A DNA stretch of 45,133 nucleotides. Origin: JBJXDT01 sp046153505. GTDB taxonomy: Bacteria > Pseudomonadota > Gammaproteobacteria > Burkholderiales > Methylophilaceae. The stretch lies in the NCBI GenBank assembly GCA_046153505.1, contig JBJXDT010000015.1:1-45133 (forward strand), in the 5' to 3' direction. The position numbers and the translations under genes are program-made. Below the pieces are notes generated by a model. It did not search any database, was not told where the DNA came from, and worked only from the letters and a program-made list of their open reading frames with translations. Position 1 is the stretch's first letter; each line of letters opens with the position of its first letter. This document shows positions 1 through 7,659 of the stretch, piece after piece.

Positions 1-1
1 G

Positions 2-379
2 TTTTATCTCAGCATGAATGTGCATGACCACTTGGCTACAGCTGTGAATAACGTTGAGCCTAAAAATACGCCATTCTTGGAGCGTTGTGTCTATTACTAT
101 GGGCTTACGCATGAAAATATCAACATCTTGCATGAAGCCGCAAAAGAGGCGGGAATGCAATCAATGGCGGTATTGAATCGTTTGGCTATGGCGTTAAAAA
201 CTACGCAGGCCAAGCAACCAGAACTTACCGAGGGGCAAACACTCAAACGTATGAATTTTGGTGTTTATTTTCATAGCTCATCCGAAGTAATTAAGACTGA
301 TATGCTGTCCGCAGAAAACAAATCAAAAGTAGAGGCTGAGGTTTCTGCTATCCATCAATTTGACAGGGACCAGAATTAG
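2..379 (+). CDS. C-terminal part of a DUF6502-like protein (5' end outside window)
   Basis: The frame is open from the left edge and the first ATG (position 14) has no ribosome binding site, so I read this as the 3' end of a longer gene. About 125 residues are visible, with no signal peptide or membrane segment. The stretches PFLERCVYYYGLTHENI and RMNFGVYFHSS resemble what I remember of the C-terminal end of DUF6502 proteins, which often precede DUF5666 genes in betaproteobacteria; this is recollection, not a search. The stop lies two bases before the next start, so the two genes are very likely cotranscribed and translationally coupled. Function is unknown; a cytoplasmic, possibly regulatory role would fit its lack of export signals. 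Gene call sure, family moderately sure. Confidence 0.6.
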   Translation, partial: FYLSMNVHDHLATAVNNVEPKNTPFLERCVYYYGLTHENINILHEAAKEAGMQSMAVLNRLAMALKTTQAKQPELTEGQTLKRMNFGVYFHSSSEVIKTDMLSAENKSKVEAEVSAIHQFDRDQN

Positions 380-381
380 CG

Positions 382-1773
382 ATGCAAAATGCCTTGAATA
401 AAAAACTTTATCTAGCTTTTTTTTACTCAGGGCTGTTGTTGTTATGCACTACCGTATATGCGCGTTCAAACACATGCAATGAAGGCATCGGAGGCACTGG
501 CATAACCAATGAAGGTTATGGCGGCACTGGAATCTCTATTGACCGTGAAGGTTTTGGCGGCACTGGCCTTAGCGCACAAGGCTATGGTGGAACGGGTGTT
601 ACCAACGATGGTTTTGGCGGCACAGGTACTAGAGCTGAAGGTTATGGCGGCACTGGCATTGCAGGCATCATTACAGGCTTCGCGAGTGTTTGCGTGAATG
701 GCGTTGAGGCCCATTTTGACAGCAAAACACAGGTTGATATTGACGGCGCCACTTCCAGTATTGATAAGCTGAATGTAGGCGATTTTGCGATTATTGATGC
801 CAAAGGGCAGGGCGCTGAAGTTTCTGCCCAGCGCATTAGCGTTATTCATGCCTTAGTAGGCAAAATTGAAGCAGTAAATGCTAAACAAAATCAGCTTACA
901 ATCATAGGACAAACCGTGCAACTTAACACAGCCACCATTGGCGCTAGCAACCTAAAACTAGGGCAAAATGTTGCGGTAAGCGGGCTTGTAAATGCTAAAG
1001 GATTAGTCATTGCAATGCGCACCGATGTTGTGGCTGACAACGTGCCTTCATCAGTTGCAGGAAAATGGGTTAACGGTAAAGTTTCAGGCGTGCCCGTATC
1101 CTTCTCAAACAAAACTGCTATGAATTCAAACATACAAGCGACTGGACAATGGGACGGCAAAACATTATTAGCGACTGATGTGAAACAAAATGCAATGGAT
1201 CGCGTGATGCGCTCTGGCTATGCATTCAACTCGCAAGGTTTCATTTATCAAGCTGGGAACACTCAATCAATTTATTCACTCGGCAATCAAGTTTACTTAC
1301 ACGCTGGTACCAGAGTATACGGTGATAAGAACACACCAAACGCTATGGTAATTGTGCGCGGGCAGATAGATAAGGCGGGCCGAATTGTTGCAAAAGATAT
1401 TGAGTACAGCCCTGTTGAGCACGTGTTAGAGCGTGGAGGTAGTAAAGATAGACCCTCAAGTACACGCGAATTAGATAAGTCTCAAAGAAACGCAACAGAA
1501 AGTGGCCAGAAAAAAAATGATATTGAACGCTCAGAAAAGCATGAGCATGATAAGTCAAATGCGAATGAGAAGCCTGAGAATATTCAAGGCTCAGGTAAAA
1601 TAAAGAAACTCGAGAAAATTGACAAAGTTGAGTCGATTGAGAAGGTTGAAAAACCTGAGAAGGTTGAGAAAGTTGAGAAGATTGAGAAGGTTGAACGGGT
1701 AGAAAAGGTAGAGAAAATCGAAATACCCGAAAGAGTTGAAGTGCCTGAAAAGCCAGAAAAATATACTTATTGA
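382..1773 (+). CDS. Exported DUF5666-type protein with GGTG repeats and a Lys/Glu-rich tail
   Basis: 463 residues. Residues 1-27 form a signal peptide (positive start, hydrophobic FFYSGLLLLC, cleavage likely after VYA). Residues 34-93 hold six copies of a GGTG motif spaced 10 or 12 residues apart, alternating GYGGTG and GFGGTG. Residues about 95-215 and onward look like repeated small beta-barrel DUF5666 domains (ITGFASVCVNGVEAHFDS, VGKIEAVNAKQNQLTI). From about residue 345 the chain becomes highly charged, and residues 406-463 are almost pure EKVEK/EKIEK repeats. The protein is therefore probably periplasmic or surface exposed with a flexible tail. It sits 2 bases after the preceding gene and 13 bases before a beta-barrel gene, suggesting a three-protein envelope unit. 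No biochemical function is known to me for the family. The tail could be a structural spacer or cell-wall/lipid contact region, which is inference only. Confidence 0.82.
   Translation: MQNALNKKLYLAFFYSGLLLLCTTVYARSNTCNEGIGGTGITNEGYGGTGISIDREGFGGTGLSAQGYGGTGVTNDGFGGTGTRAEGYGGTGIAGIITGFASVCVNGVEAHFDSKTQVDIDGATSSIDKLNVGDFAIIDAKGQGAEVSAQRISVIHALVGKIEAVNAKQNQLTIIGQTVQLNTATIGASNLKLGQNVAVSGLVNAKGLVIAMRTDVVADNVPSSVAGKWVNGKVSGVPVSFSNKTAMNSNIQATGQWDGKTLLATDVKQNAMDRVMRSGYAFNSQGFIYQAGNTQSIYSLGNQVYLHAGTRVYGDKNTPNAMVIVRGQIDKAGRIVAKDIEYSPVEHVLERGGSKDRPSSTRELDKSQRNATESGQKKNDIERSEKHEHDKSNANEKPENIQGSGKIKKLEKIDKVESIEKVEKPEKVEKVEKIEKVERVEKVEKIEIPERVEVPEKPEKYTY
481..660 (+). repeat. Six coding repeats specifying GGTG motifs
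   Basis: Tandem imperfect units of 30 or 36 bases, with a core such as ggttatggcggcactgg, encode residues 34-93 of the DUF5666 protein. Third-position differences between copies show it is selected at protein level rather than a recent slippage product. Confidence 0.8.
1597..1770 (+). repeat. Low-complexity purine-rich repeat encoding the EKVEK tail
   Basis: About 170 bases made mostly of gag-aag-gtt type codons, giving Glu-Lys-(Val/Ile) units at the C-terminus of the DUF5666 protein. The purine-rich coding strand makes it prone to copy-number change. Confidence 0.75.
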
Positions 1774-1786
1774 ATTATTGTCTTTC

Positions 1787-2554
1787 ATGAAATACAATTT
1801 TGCCCCAATTTTTTTAATACTTGCTAGTATGAATTCAAGCGCCGAAACAGGCGCTTTTAGTTTTACTACGGGCGTAGATTATAGCAGCGGCAAATATGGG
1901 CAGACAGAAACTACAAATATTACTTGCGTGCCTTTTACACTCAAATATGAAATAAATCGAACTACTTTAAAGCTTACAGTTCCCTGGATTAAAATTGTAG
2001 GTACAGGCGCTGTTACTGGCGGAGCTAATAATCAAATTGTAATAGGTAATGCTAACAAAGTACGAACCAGTGAATCTGGTTTGGGTGATGTTATTTCTAG
2101 CGCAACTTATTCAGTCATCGAGTCCGTTGAAAATAAATTCATACTAGACGTAACTGGCAAAGTTAAATTTGGTACAGCTTCTTATGATCGCGGTTTGGGC
2201 ACAGGAGAAAACGATTACACCTTAGAAACAGATGCATATAAAACTTTTGACAGTCTTACTTTATTAGGTACTTTAGGTTATCGTGTAATTGGTGACCCTA
2301 ACCAAATTAAGCTAAATAACGTATGGTTTACTAGTTTCGGTTTTGCTTATAAATTTGACACTTATAACAACGCTGGCGCTTATGTGGACTTAAGGCAAGC
2401 CACAAGTGCAGCCGGCACCAATTTGCGTGAATATACTGTTTATTACGTGCACAAACTTAACTCACAATACAAATTACAGACTTATCTAGTATATGGAGAT
2501 ACAAGATCAAGTGCGGATTGGGGTGGAGGTTTGATGATGGGCTATAGCTGGTAA
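1787..2554 (+). CDS. Outer-membrane beta-barrel protein, transporter-like, unknown substrate
   Basis: 255 residues from the ATG at 1787. A longer frame reaches a TTG at 1736, but it would overlap the upstream gene and put 17 residues before the signal peptide MKYNFAPIFLILASMNSSA. After the signal the chain is a run of amphipathic beta strands (FSFTTGVDYSSGKYG, RTTLKLTVPWIKIVGTG, NKFILDVTGKVKFGT), ending GGGLMMGYSW with the terminal aromatic residue that BAM substrates carry. The pattern is like the small transporter or meta-pathway-type outer-membrane proteins, but I cannot name the family. It starts 13 bases after the DUF5666 gene and ends before a strong terminator, so it is the last gene of this unit. 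Confidence 0.75.
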   Translation: MKYNFAPIFLILASMNSSAETGAFSFTTGVDYSSGKYGQTETTNITCVPFTLKYEINRTTLKLTVPWIKIVGTGAVTGGANNQIVIGNANKVRTSESGLGDVISSATYSVIESVENKFILDVTGKVKFGTASYDRGLGTGENDYTLETDAYKTFDSLTLLGTLGYRVIGDPNQIKLNNVWFTSFGFAYKFDTYNNAGAYVDLRQATSAAGTNLREYTVYYVHKLNSQYKLQTYLVYGDTRSSADWGGGLMMGYSW

Positions 2555-2565
2555 TTTGCAAGTTA

Positions 2566-2588
2566 GTATATTATTTAACATAATATAC
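2566..2588. repeat. AT-rich inverted repeat
   Basis: Perfect 9-base arms (gtatattat/ataatatac) around a 5-base loop, just downstream of the beta-barrel gene. It is too AT-rich to be a strong terminator; it may assist the one at 2611. Confidence 0.4.
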
Positions 2589-2610
2589 ATTATGCGAAGT
2601 AATATACAAA

Positions 2611-2640
2611 TAATAAAGCCGAGCTAACTCGGCTTTATTA
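2611..2640. terminator. Bidirectional intrinsic terminator
   Basis: Perfect 13-base arms (taataaagccgag/ctcggctttatta) with a ctaa loop. A- and T-tracts on the two sides let it work on both strands. It separates the convergent genes ending at 2554 (+) and 2658 (-). Confidence 0.85.
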
Positions 2641-2657
2641 TTCAATTTGACAGTCAC

Positions 2658-3029
2658 CTACCTATTGTTAAAAAAAGCAATATTGAGTACATGGTCATTT
2701 ACAAATGTTATTTCTGTTTCTTTGTATGTCCGCTTAGCATCATATCTAACAACGTTTTTGTAGTACCACATTTCAACTTTTACTTGCTTAGAATTTTTCT
2801 CATCTACATTCTGTCCAGTAAGCGCCCCTGCATTGGTGGGTTTCACAGAAAGTTCTTTTTTAGCTGGCGCGCCTAATTTACTCGTCACAACTTGTTTGGA
2901 TTTGGCACTAAAGGTGTCCAAAAACTCATTTTCTGTGTAAGTCTTGCCGCCAGCATATGCTAGACCACTTAAAGTAAGTGTGGCAATGGTAATGCCTAGG
3001 CCAATCTTTTTAAATCCGTTATAGCTCAT
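2658..3029 (-). CDS. Small exported protein of unknown function
   Basis: 123 residues, starting at an ATG preceded by a gagg ribosome binding site. Residues 1-26 are a clear signal peptide (MSYNGFKKIGLGITIATLTL, cleavage after AYA). The mature part contains FLDTFSAKSKQVVTSKLGAP, then WYYKNVVRYD and TEITFVNDHVLNIAFFN. The order (short helix, Gly-Ala-Pro turn, then paired beta strands with an aromatic WYY) recalls the BamE/SmpA-like fold of small envelope proteins, but there is no lipobox and I cannot assign a family. It lies 57 bases downstream of the MBL-fold gene on the same strand, so it could be the last gene of the pabC-tatD operon or have its own promoter. It ends at the shared terminator. 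Confidence 0.7.
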   Translation of the reverse strand: MSYNGFKKIGLGITIATLTLSGLAYAGGKTYTENEFLDTFSAKSKQVVTSKLGAPAKKELSVKPTNAGALTGQNVDEKNSKQVKVEMWYYKNVVRYDAKRTYKETEITFVNDHVLNIAFFNNR

Positions 3030-3086
3030 TATAAAACCTCAATAATTTCCCTGTTAAACGCTTTTACTGCAATTATGTTGACATAC

Positions 3087-3851
3087 TTAATTAAATAGCA
3101 ATTTCAAGCCGTCATAGCCAACCATCACGTTATTTGGTAGCAATTTAGATAAAGACTCGTATTCTAAATCATGTGTCATGTGAATCAAAACACTTTGTTT
3201 AGCATTTATCTGACTCACATACTGCAAACTTTGTTCAATATTAATATGGGTGGGATGTTTTTCTGTACGTAAGCAATCAATCAACAATAAATCCAAGTTT
3301 TGCAACAACTCCAAAGAAGTATCTGGAATCGCAGAAACATCCGTTAGATAAGCACAATTAGCAATGCGATAACCATAAATAAGCGCTCGACCATGACTTA
3401 CAGGAATGGGAGTAACCTTACTGCCAAAAAGCATAAAAGGACCACAAATACTATTGATAGCAAGCACTGGCAACTCCCAAAAATCACTAGGTTCACGCAG
3501 CGTGTAGCCAAACTTTAATTTAATGTGCTCAACTGCTTCTGGATATGTGTAAAGCGGAATCTGCTTGCGCTGAATTTGACAAAATGCACGCAAATCGTCA
3601 ATGCCATGAAGATGGTCGGCATGCGTGTGTGTATAAAGCACCGCGTCTACACGTCTCAGCCCTTCCCTTAAGGCTTGCAGACGTAAGTCTGGCCCTGTAT
3701 CGATGAGGATAACTTCACCAGAGTCAAGTGTGATATAGCTGGAACAACGCGTACGCTTATTGCGAGAGTTATCCGAAATGCAGGTTTTGCAATTGCAGCC
3801 AATGGCTGGTGTGCCCGCGCTAGAACCCGCACCGAGTATGGTTAGTTGCAT
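3087..3851 (-). CDS. PhnP-like metallo-beta-lactamase-fold hydrolase
   Basis: 254 residues. The metal-binding motif HTHADH is at residues 75-80, with further metal ligands expected at the later PVSHGRA, LTDVS and IHMTHD segments. Near the N-terminus a Cys cluster (C19, C21, C24: GCNCKTC) followed by R33/R35 matches the extra zinc-binding loop of the PhnP group of cyclic phosphodiesterases. That predicts hydrolysis of a phosphodiester, possibly a cyclic ribose phosphate. No phosphonate (C-P lyase) genes are present, so a general nucleotide-repair or RNA role is more likely than phosphonate use. Its ATG overlaps the tatD stop by 10 bases, so it is translated with tatD. Fold certain, substrate not. 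Confidence 0.82.
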   Translation of the reverse strand: MQLTILGAGSSAGTPAIGCNCKTCISDNSRNKRTRCSSYITLDSGEVILIDTGPDLRLQALREGLRRVDAVLYTHTHADHLHGIDDLRAFCQIQRKQIPLYTYPEAVEHIKLKFGYTLREPSDFWELPVLAINSICGPFMLFGSKVTPIPVSHGRALIYGYRIANCAYLTDVSAIPDTSLELLQNLDLLLIDCLRTEKHPTHINIEQSLQYVSQINAKQSVLIHMTHDLEYESLSKLLPNNVMVGYDGLKLLFN

Positions 3852-4618
3852 GGCGTAGCGCTCTTAAAAAGATTAAAAAAATTATCTGTCGTAGCTCCCA
3901 TCACAGCATCCAAGCTAATTCCCCGCAGATTTGCAATCTCTTGGGCAATGTATTTTACATAAGCGGGCTGATTAATTTTGCCACGAAAAGGTACGGGCGC
4001 AAGGTATGGTGAATCGGTTTCAACTAACATTTTCTCTAGTGGTATTTGCTGCGCTACTTCTTTTAATTGCGTAGCATTTTTAAACGTAACTATCCCAGAA
4101 AAGGAAATATAAAATCCCATGGAAATGGCCTCCAGAGCGACTTCCAAGCTTTCCGTGAAACAATGCATGACGCCTCCAATTTGCGATGCACCCTCTTCGC
4201 GCATGATACGCAAAGTGTCTTCAGCGGCACTTCTGGTGTGAATTATGAGTGGTTTTTTTGCTAAAAGTGCAGCACGAATATGTGTACGAAAGCGCTCGCG
4301 CTGCCATTCTAAGTTGCCAGTCAGTCGAAAATAATCTAATCCAGTCTCGCCAATCGCAATTACTTTATGATGTGTTGCGAGGCTTACAAGGTGGCCAATA
4401 CTAGGCTCTTCGATATCTTCGTAATCCGGATGCACGCCAACCGAGGCGTAAAAATTATCAAATTGATTAGCTAAAGCTAATACTTCTGGGAATTTATCTA
4501 AAGTGACAGAAACACACAGGGCATGACCGACTTTTTCTGTCCGCATTAGTTCTCTAACGGCTAGGATATTATCGGATAACTCTGGGAAATTTAGATGGCA
4601 ATGCGAATCTACTAGCAT
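3842..4618 (-). CDS. tatD: TatD-family metal-dependent deoxyribonuclease
   Basis: 258 residues, usual length for YcfH/TatD hydrolases. Metal-site motifs are in place: DSHCHLN at residues 4-10, GETGLDY near residue 92, IHTR near 125, MHCF near 150 and VETDSPYLAP near 205. Family members cleave 3' DNA ends and are linked to DNA repair or apoptosis-like degradation; which paralogue (TatD, YcfH or YjjV) cannot be fixed here. It follows pilZ by 15 bases in the order tmk-holB-pilZ-tatD known from Pseudomonas. The ribosome binding site is weak, suggesting coupling to pilZ. Confidence 0.9.
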   Translation of the reverse strand: MLVDSHCHLNFPELSDNILAVRELMRTEKVGHALCVSVTLDKFPEVLALANQFDNFYASVGVHPDYEDIEEPSIGHLVSLATHHKVIAIGETGLDYFRLTGNLEWQRERFRTHIRAALLAKKPLIIHTRSAAEDTLRIMREEGASQIGGVMHCFTESLEVALEAISMGFYISFSGIVTFKNATQLKEVAQQIPLEKMLVETDSPYLAPVPFRGKINQPAYVKYIAQEIANLRGISLDAVMGATTDNFFNLFKSATPCN

Positions 4619-4633
4619 TCTATATTGAGCATA

Positions 4634-4999
4634 CTACATGGTGTGAGTTGGGCGATTTGTCTTAAGTGCGCCACCTAAAATCGCCTCGATTTTATTTTTA
4701 ACTTCAACGCCACCATCTTTTTCGCTAAATTGAACGCCTATGCCTTGCGGGCGATTGCTGTTAGCGGTTGGGGAAATCCAAATCACTTTCCCAACCACTT
4801 TTAATTTAGTTGGCTCATCGACTAAGCTCAATAACATAAACACTTCCTCACCCATTTTAAAACTTTTATTCGTCGGGATAAAAAGTCCGCCACCCTTGAT
4901 ATAAGGCATGTATGCAGCATAGAGGGCGGGCTTCTCCTTAATAGCAAGGGAGAGTACTCCAGGCTTATTGGCTACCTGTTGGTCTGTATTTGCATCCAT
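4634..4999 (-). CDS. pilZ: PilZ-domain protein, type IV pilus PilZ class
   Basis: 121 residues. The central block LYAAYMPYIKGGGLFIPT and the later GKVIWISPTA...RPQGIGVQF are the signatures of canonical PilZ. The RxxxR motif that binds cyclic di-GMP is absent from the N-terminal part, as in Pseudomonas aeruginosa and Xanthomonas PilZ, which act by protein contact with PilB/FimX rather than by binding the nucleotide. The position between holB and tatD is the classical one for this gene. This implies a type IV pilus system elsewhere in the genome. The start ATG follows a cluster of purines and lies 21 bases after holB. Confidence 0.9.
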   Translation of the reverse strand: MDANTDQQVANKPGVLSLAIKEKPALYAAYMPYIKGGGLFIPTNKSFKMGEEVFMLLSLVDEPTKLKVVGKVIWISPTANSNRPQGIGVQFSEKDGGVEVKNKIEAILGGALKTNRPTHTM

Positions 5000-5020
5000 G
5001 TTCGAGAGCGTTCTTTCTCT

Positions 5021-5998
5021 TTATTTTAGAAAAATTTGTGTATATTGCAGCAACATATTCTCTAATTGCATTTCATTGCTCAAAGGGTGGTTGGCAGTTT
5101 TTTTTGCTTCTACCAGCGTTTGCTGAAACCTTATCAATAGGCCTAAGTTTACGCTTTTAGACAGGGCTTGCAAAGCATTTGCTTGCTGAGTGTGATAACG
5201 TAACTGCTGTGTCAGCTTAAAACATAGCAAATCAAATACCCATTTTTGCAAAGTTTCCAGCGCGCGTTCCATGCCCAAAGATAAAAATGCGGCAGCAGAG
5301 TTAAATACGTCTATCCTAGCGCCTTGTGCAAGCTGTTTTATCAAGCTTGCATTTGTTTCGGATGATGCCTGCAAAGCCAATAACGGCGAGCCACCTGCAT
5401 AAGCTAAGGCAGATTCCGCATGCTCTAACCCTTGCGATTTAAGCCAATAAATCGCTACTGCACGTTCTGGCAAGATCATCTCTACAACCTGACAGCGACT
5501 GATAATCGTTGGTAAAAGGCGCTGCGATTGACTCGTCACTAGCAAAAACAAGGTGTTGGCTGGTGGCTCTTCTAGTATTTTAAGCAGCGCGTTTGATGAA
5601 GCTAGATTTAGTGTTTCTGCTGGCGAAATTAAAACAACGCGTTTGGCACCTACTTGATGACTAGAAAGACTCAAATAATCAATAAGTTGTCGAATTTGAA
5701 CGACAGAAATTTGACTCTTTCTGGAGGCTTTTTTCTTAGGAGCATCTTCTATTTCTTCTTCGCTTTCGGGCGCAATCCATTTAAAGTCAGGGTGTGTCCC
5801 TTCTGCAAACCACAAACAATTTGCGCATACACCGCAAGCTTGGTCATGATTGGTCTGCTGGCAAAGCAGTGTGCGTGATAGCTCAAATGCAAAATCATGT
5901 TTACCTATGCCCGCCCGACCACGCAATAGTATTGCATGCGGTAAGATATTTTTTCGTTGCATCAACTGTTGCCATTGCGCGTTTTGCCAAGTATACAT
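5021..5998 (-). CDS. holB: DNA polymerase III delta' subunit
   Basis: 325 residues. It is part of the clamp loader that places the beta sliding clamp on primed DNA. The Walker A motif GRAGIGKH is at residues 27-34. A four-Cys zinc knuckle (C49, then CGVCANC at 59-65) follows, and an SRC motif (SRCQVVEM, about residue 177) marks the sensor 1/arginine finger region. The C-terminal third is the helical collar domain. It starts 12 bases after tmk, the normal partner order in proteobacteria, and was assigned from these motifs plus context. Confidence 0.93.
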   Translation of the reverse strand: MYTWQNAQWQQLMQRKNILPHAILLRGRAGIGKHDFAFELSRTLLCQQTNHDQACGVCANCLWFAEGTHPDFKWIAPESEEEIEDAPKKKASRKSQISVVQIRQLIDYLSLSSHQVGAKRVVLISPAETLNLASSNALLKILEEPPANTLFLLVTSQSQRLLPTIISRCQVVEMILPERAVAIYWLKSQGLEHAESALAYAGGSPLLALQASSETNASLIKQLAQGARIDVFNSAAAFLSLGMERALETLQKWVFDLLCFKLTQQLRYHTQQANALQALSKSVNLGLLIRFQQTLVEAKKTANHPLSNEMQLENMLLQYTQIFLK

Positions 5999-6010
5999 AT
6001 ATTAATTAAA

Positions 6011-6646
6011 TCAAAGTCTTGCAATAATCTCTTGAATAATTAGATCAACTTCTTCTTTGACTTTTTCTAAGCTTTGGTTTGCGTTGATAATGCGAAAGCG
6101 TAATGGATTTTCTTTAGCGCGGGTCAAATATGCTGTGCGTATTTTTTCAAAAAACTCGATGTCTTCGCTCTCAAATTTATCTGGCATGCGCGCTAATTGC
6201 AGGCGCTTCATGCTCGCTTCCACTGGCAAATCAAACAGCAAAGTTAAATCTGGCTGCAAGCCGCTCTGCACCCAAGTTTCTAGCTGCATAATTTTTTCAG
6301 CAGAAACGCCTTTAGCGCCAGATTGATAGGCATAAGTGGCATCAGTAAAGCGATCTGAAATCACGCAAGCACCATGCGATAATGCGGGCGCGATGATATT
6401 TTCTATATGCTCACGTCGTGCTGCAAACATCAACAGCGTTTCAGTTTCAGGATGCATTGGTTTGTGCAGAATAATTTCACGCAAAAGGTCGCCAAGTGCT
6501 GTTCCACCTGGTTCACGCGTAGATACCACATAACGTCCATTAGCCTCAATTTGCGCGATGATGTCAGCAATATGTGTGCTTTTTCCTGCACCATCCATAC
6601 CTTCAAGCGTAATAAACTTACCCTTTTTCCCTGAGTTTTCTATCAT
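6011..6646 (-). CDS. tmk: Thymidylate kinase
   Basis: 211 residues. Phosphorylates dTMP to dTDP with ATP. The P-loop GMDGAGKST (residues 16-24), the DRFTDATYAYQ motif near residue 100 that holds the dTMP-binding DR(Y/F/H) element, and the lid stretch YQSGAKG are all present. The start ATG overlaps the mltG stop as ATGA, indicating coupled translation. Confidence 0.95.
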   Translation of the reverse strand: MIENSGKKGKFITLEGMDGAGKSTHIADIIAQIEANGRYVVSTREPGGTALGDLLREIILHKPMHPETETLLMFAARREHIENIIAPALSHGACVISDRFTDATYAYQSGAKGVSAEKIMQLETWVQSGLQPDLTLLFDLPVEASMKRLQLARMPDKFESEDIEFFEKIRTAYLTRAKENPLRFRIINANQSLEKVKEEVDLIIQEIIARL

Positions 6647-7659
6647 TTCTTATGTTTTATTTTTAATCCCTGAAGCTGATATTTTGCCACAGCACGGTTG
6701 TGTTCTGCTAGCGAATTAGAAAATTCATGCGTACCATCACCCTTGCCAACAAAATAGAGCGCCTTAGTGGATTCTGGATGCAAAGCCGCTTCTATAGCAG
6801 CCGCACCAGGCATGGCAATTGGCGTAGGTGGTAGCCCATCTCTTGTGTAAGTATTATAAATCGTGTCTTGCTCTAAATCTTTTTTTCGAATGTTGCCGTC
6901 ATATTGATCACCCATCCCATAAATGACTGTCGGATCGGTTTGCAGGCGCATACCAACATGTAATCTATTGATGAAAACGCCTGCAATCATTGGGCGTTCA
7001 TTCGCCCTTCCAGTTTCTTTTTCTACAATAGAAGCCATTATCAGCGCTTGGTAACTATTTTTATAGGGCAAACCGCTATCACGCCCGGCCCAAGAGGCTG
7101 CCAGTTTGGTTTGCATAATTTCATATGAGCGCTTTAGCAACACAATATCCGCGGTACCGCGATCAAAATAAAAAGTATCCGGAAAAAACAGGCCTTCAGG
7201 ATGCTGCTCTTTACCTGAAACCGCCTGCATGACCTCGCTATCACTCATGCCATCAGTGAGATGCTTCACCGCCTCGTTTTTGGCAAGTTTTTCACGCATT
7301 TGCTTAAAGGTTTTACCCTCAATAAAGGTAATGCTGCCCTGCGTTGCCTTGCCGTGATTAAGCGAAAGAATGAGTTGGTAGGGGTTAATATTTTTGTTGA
7401 GCGTATAATCGCCCGCTTGTAGCGTAGATTGCTTATTTAACACGCGTGTCAGCAAAACAAATGGGAATGCTTGTTTTAATACGCCCTGCTCCACTAATTG
7501 GTTGGCAATACTGCTTAAGCTGCTTTTTGCTTTAATGTTAATTTCTTGCGCTTCAGGCGATAAATTCAGCGGTTTTTTCGCATAATATGCAAGCCCAGTA
7601 GCCAATAAACAAGAGGCTGTCAGCCCGATTATTAACACCCATTTAAGCAAAAGCTTCAT
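6643..7659 (-). CDS. mltG: Endolytic murein transglycosylase MltG
   Basis: 338 residues. A single N-terminal membrane segment (about residues 5-25) anchors a periplasmic YceG domain. The catalytic glutamate lies in ASIVEKETG (E213), followed by the conserved RLHVGMRLQTDPTVIYG block. MltG cuts nascent glycan strands and is thought to set glycan chain length near the synthases. ATGA overlaps link it to pabC upstream and tmk downstream. The pabC-mltG-tmk-holB order is standard. Confidence 0.95.
   Translation of the reverse strand: MKLLLKWVLIIGLTASCLLATGLAYYAKKPLNLSPEAQEINIKAKSSLSSIANQLVEQGVLKQAFPFVLLTRVLNKQSTLQAGDYTLNKNINPYQLILSLNHGKATQGSITFIEGKTFKQMREKLAKNEAVKHLTDGMSDSEVMQAVSGKEQHPEGLFFPDTFYFDRGTADIVLLKRSYEIMQTKLAASWAGRDSGLPYKNSYQALIMASIVEKETGRANERPMIAGVFINRLHVGMRLQTDPTVIYGMGDQYDGNIRKKDLEQDTIYNTYTRDGLPPTPIAMPGAAAIEAALHPESTKALYFVGKGDGTHEFSNSLAEHNRAVAKYQLQGLKIKHKK

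Noticed and set aside
481..660. Possible CRISPR or minisatellite array
   Set aside because: Units have no variable spacers and lie in frame within a secreted protein.
466..849. 127-codon open frame on the - strand across the GGTG repeats
   Set aside because: It arises from the repeated glycine-rich codons of the real + strand gene; it has no ribosome binding site, and its product is repetitive.
1736..1786. TTG start for the beta-barrel gene
   Set aside because: It lies within the upstream gene and puts charged residues before an obvious signal peptide at 1787.
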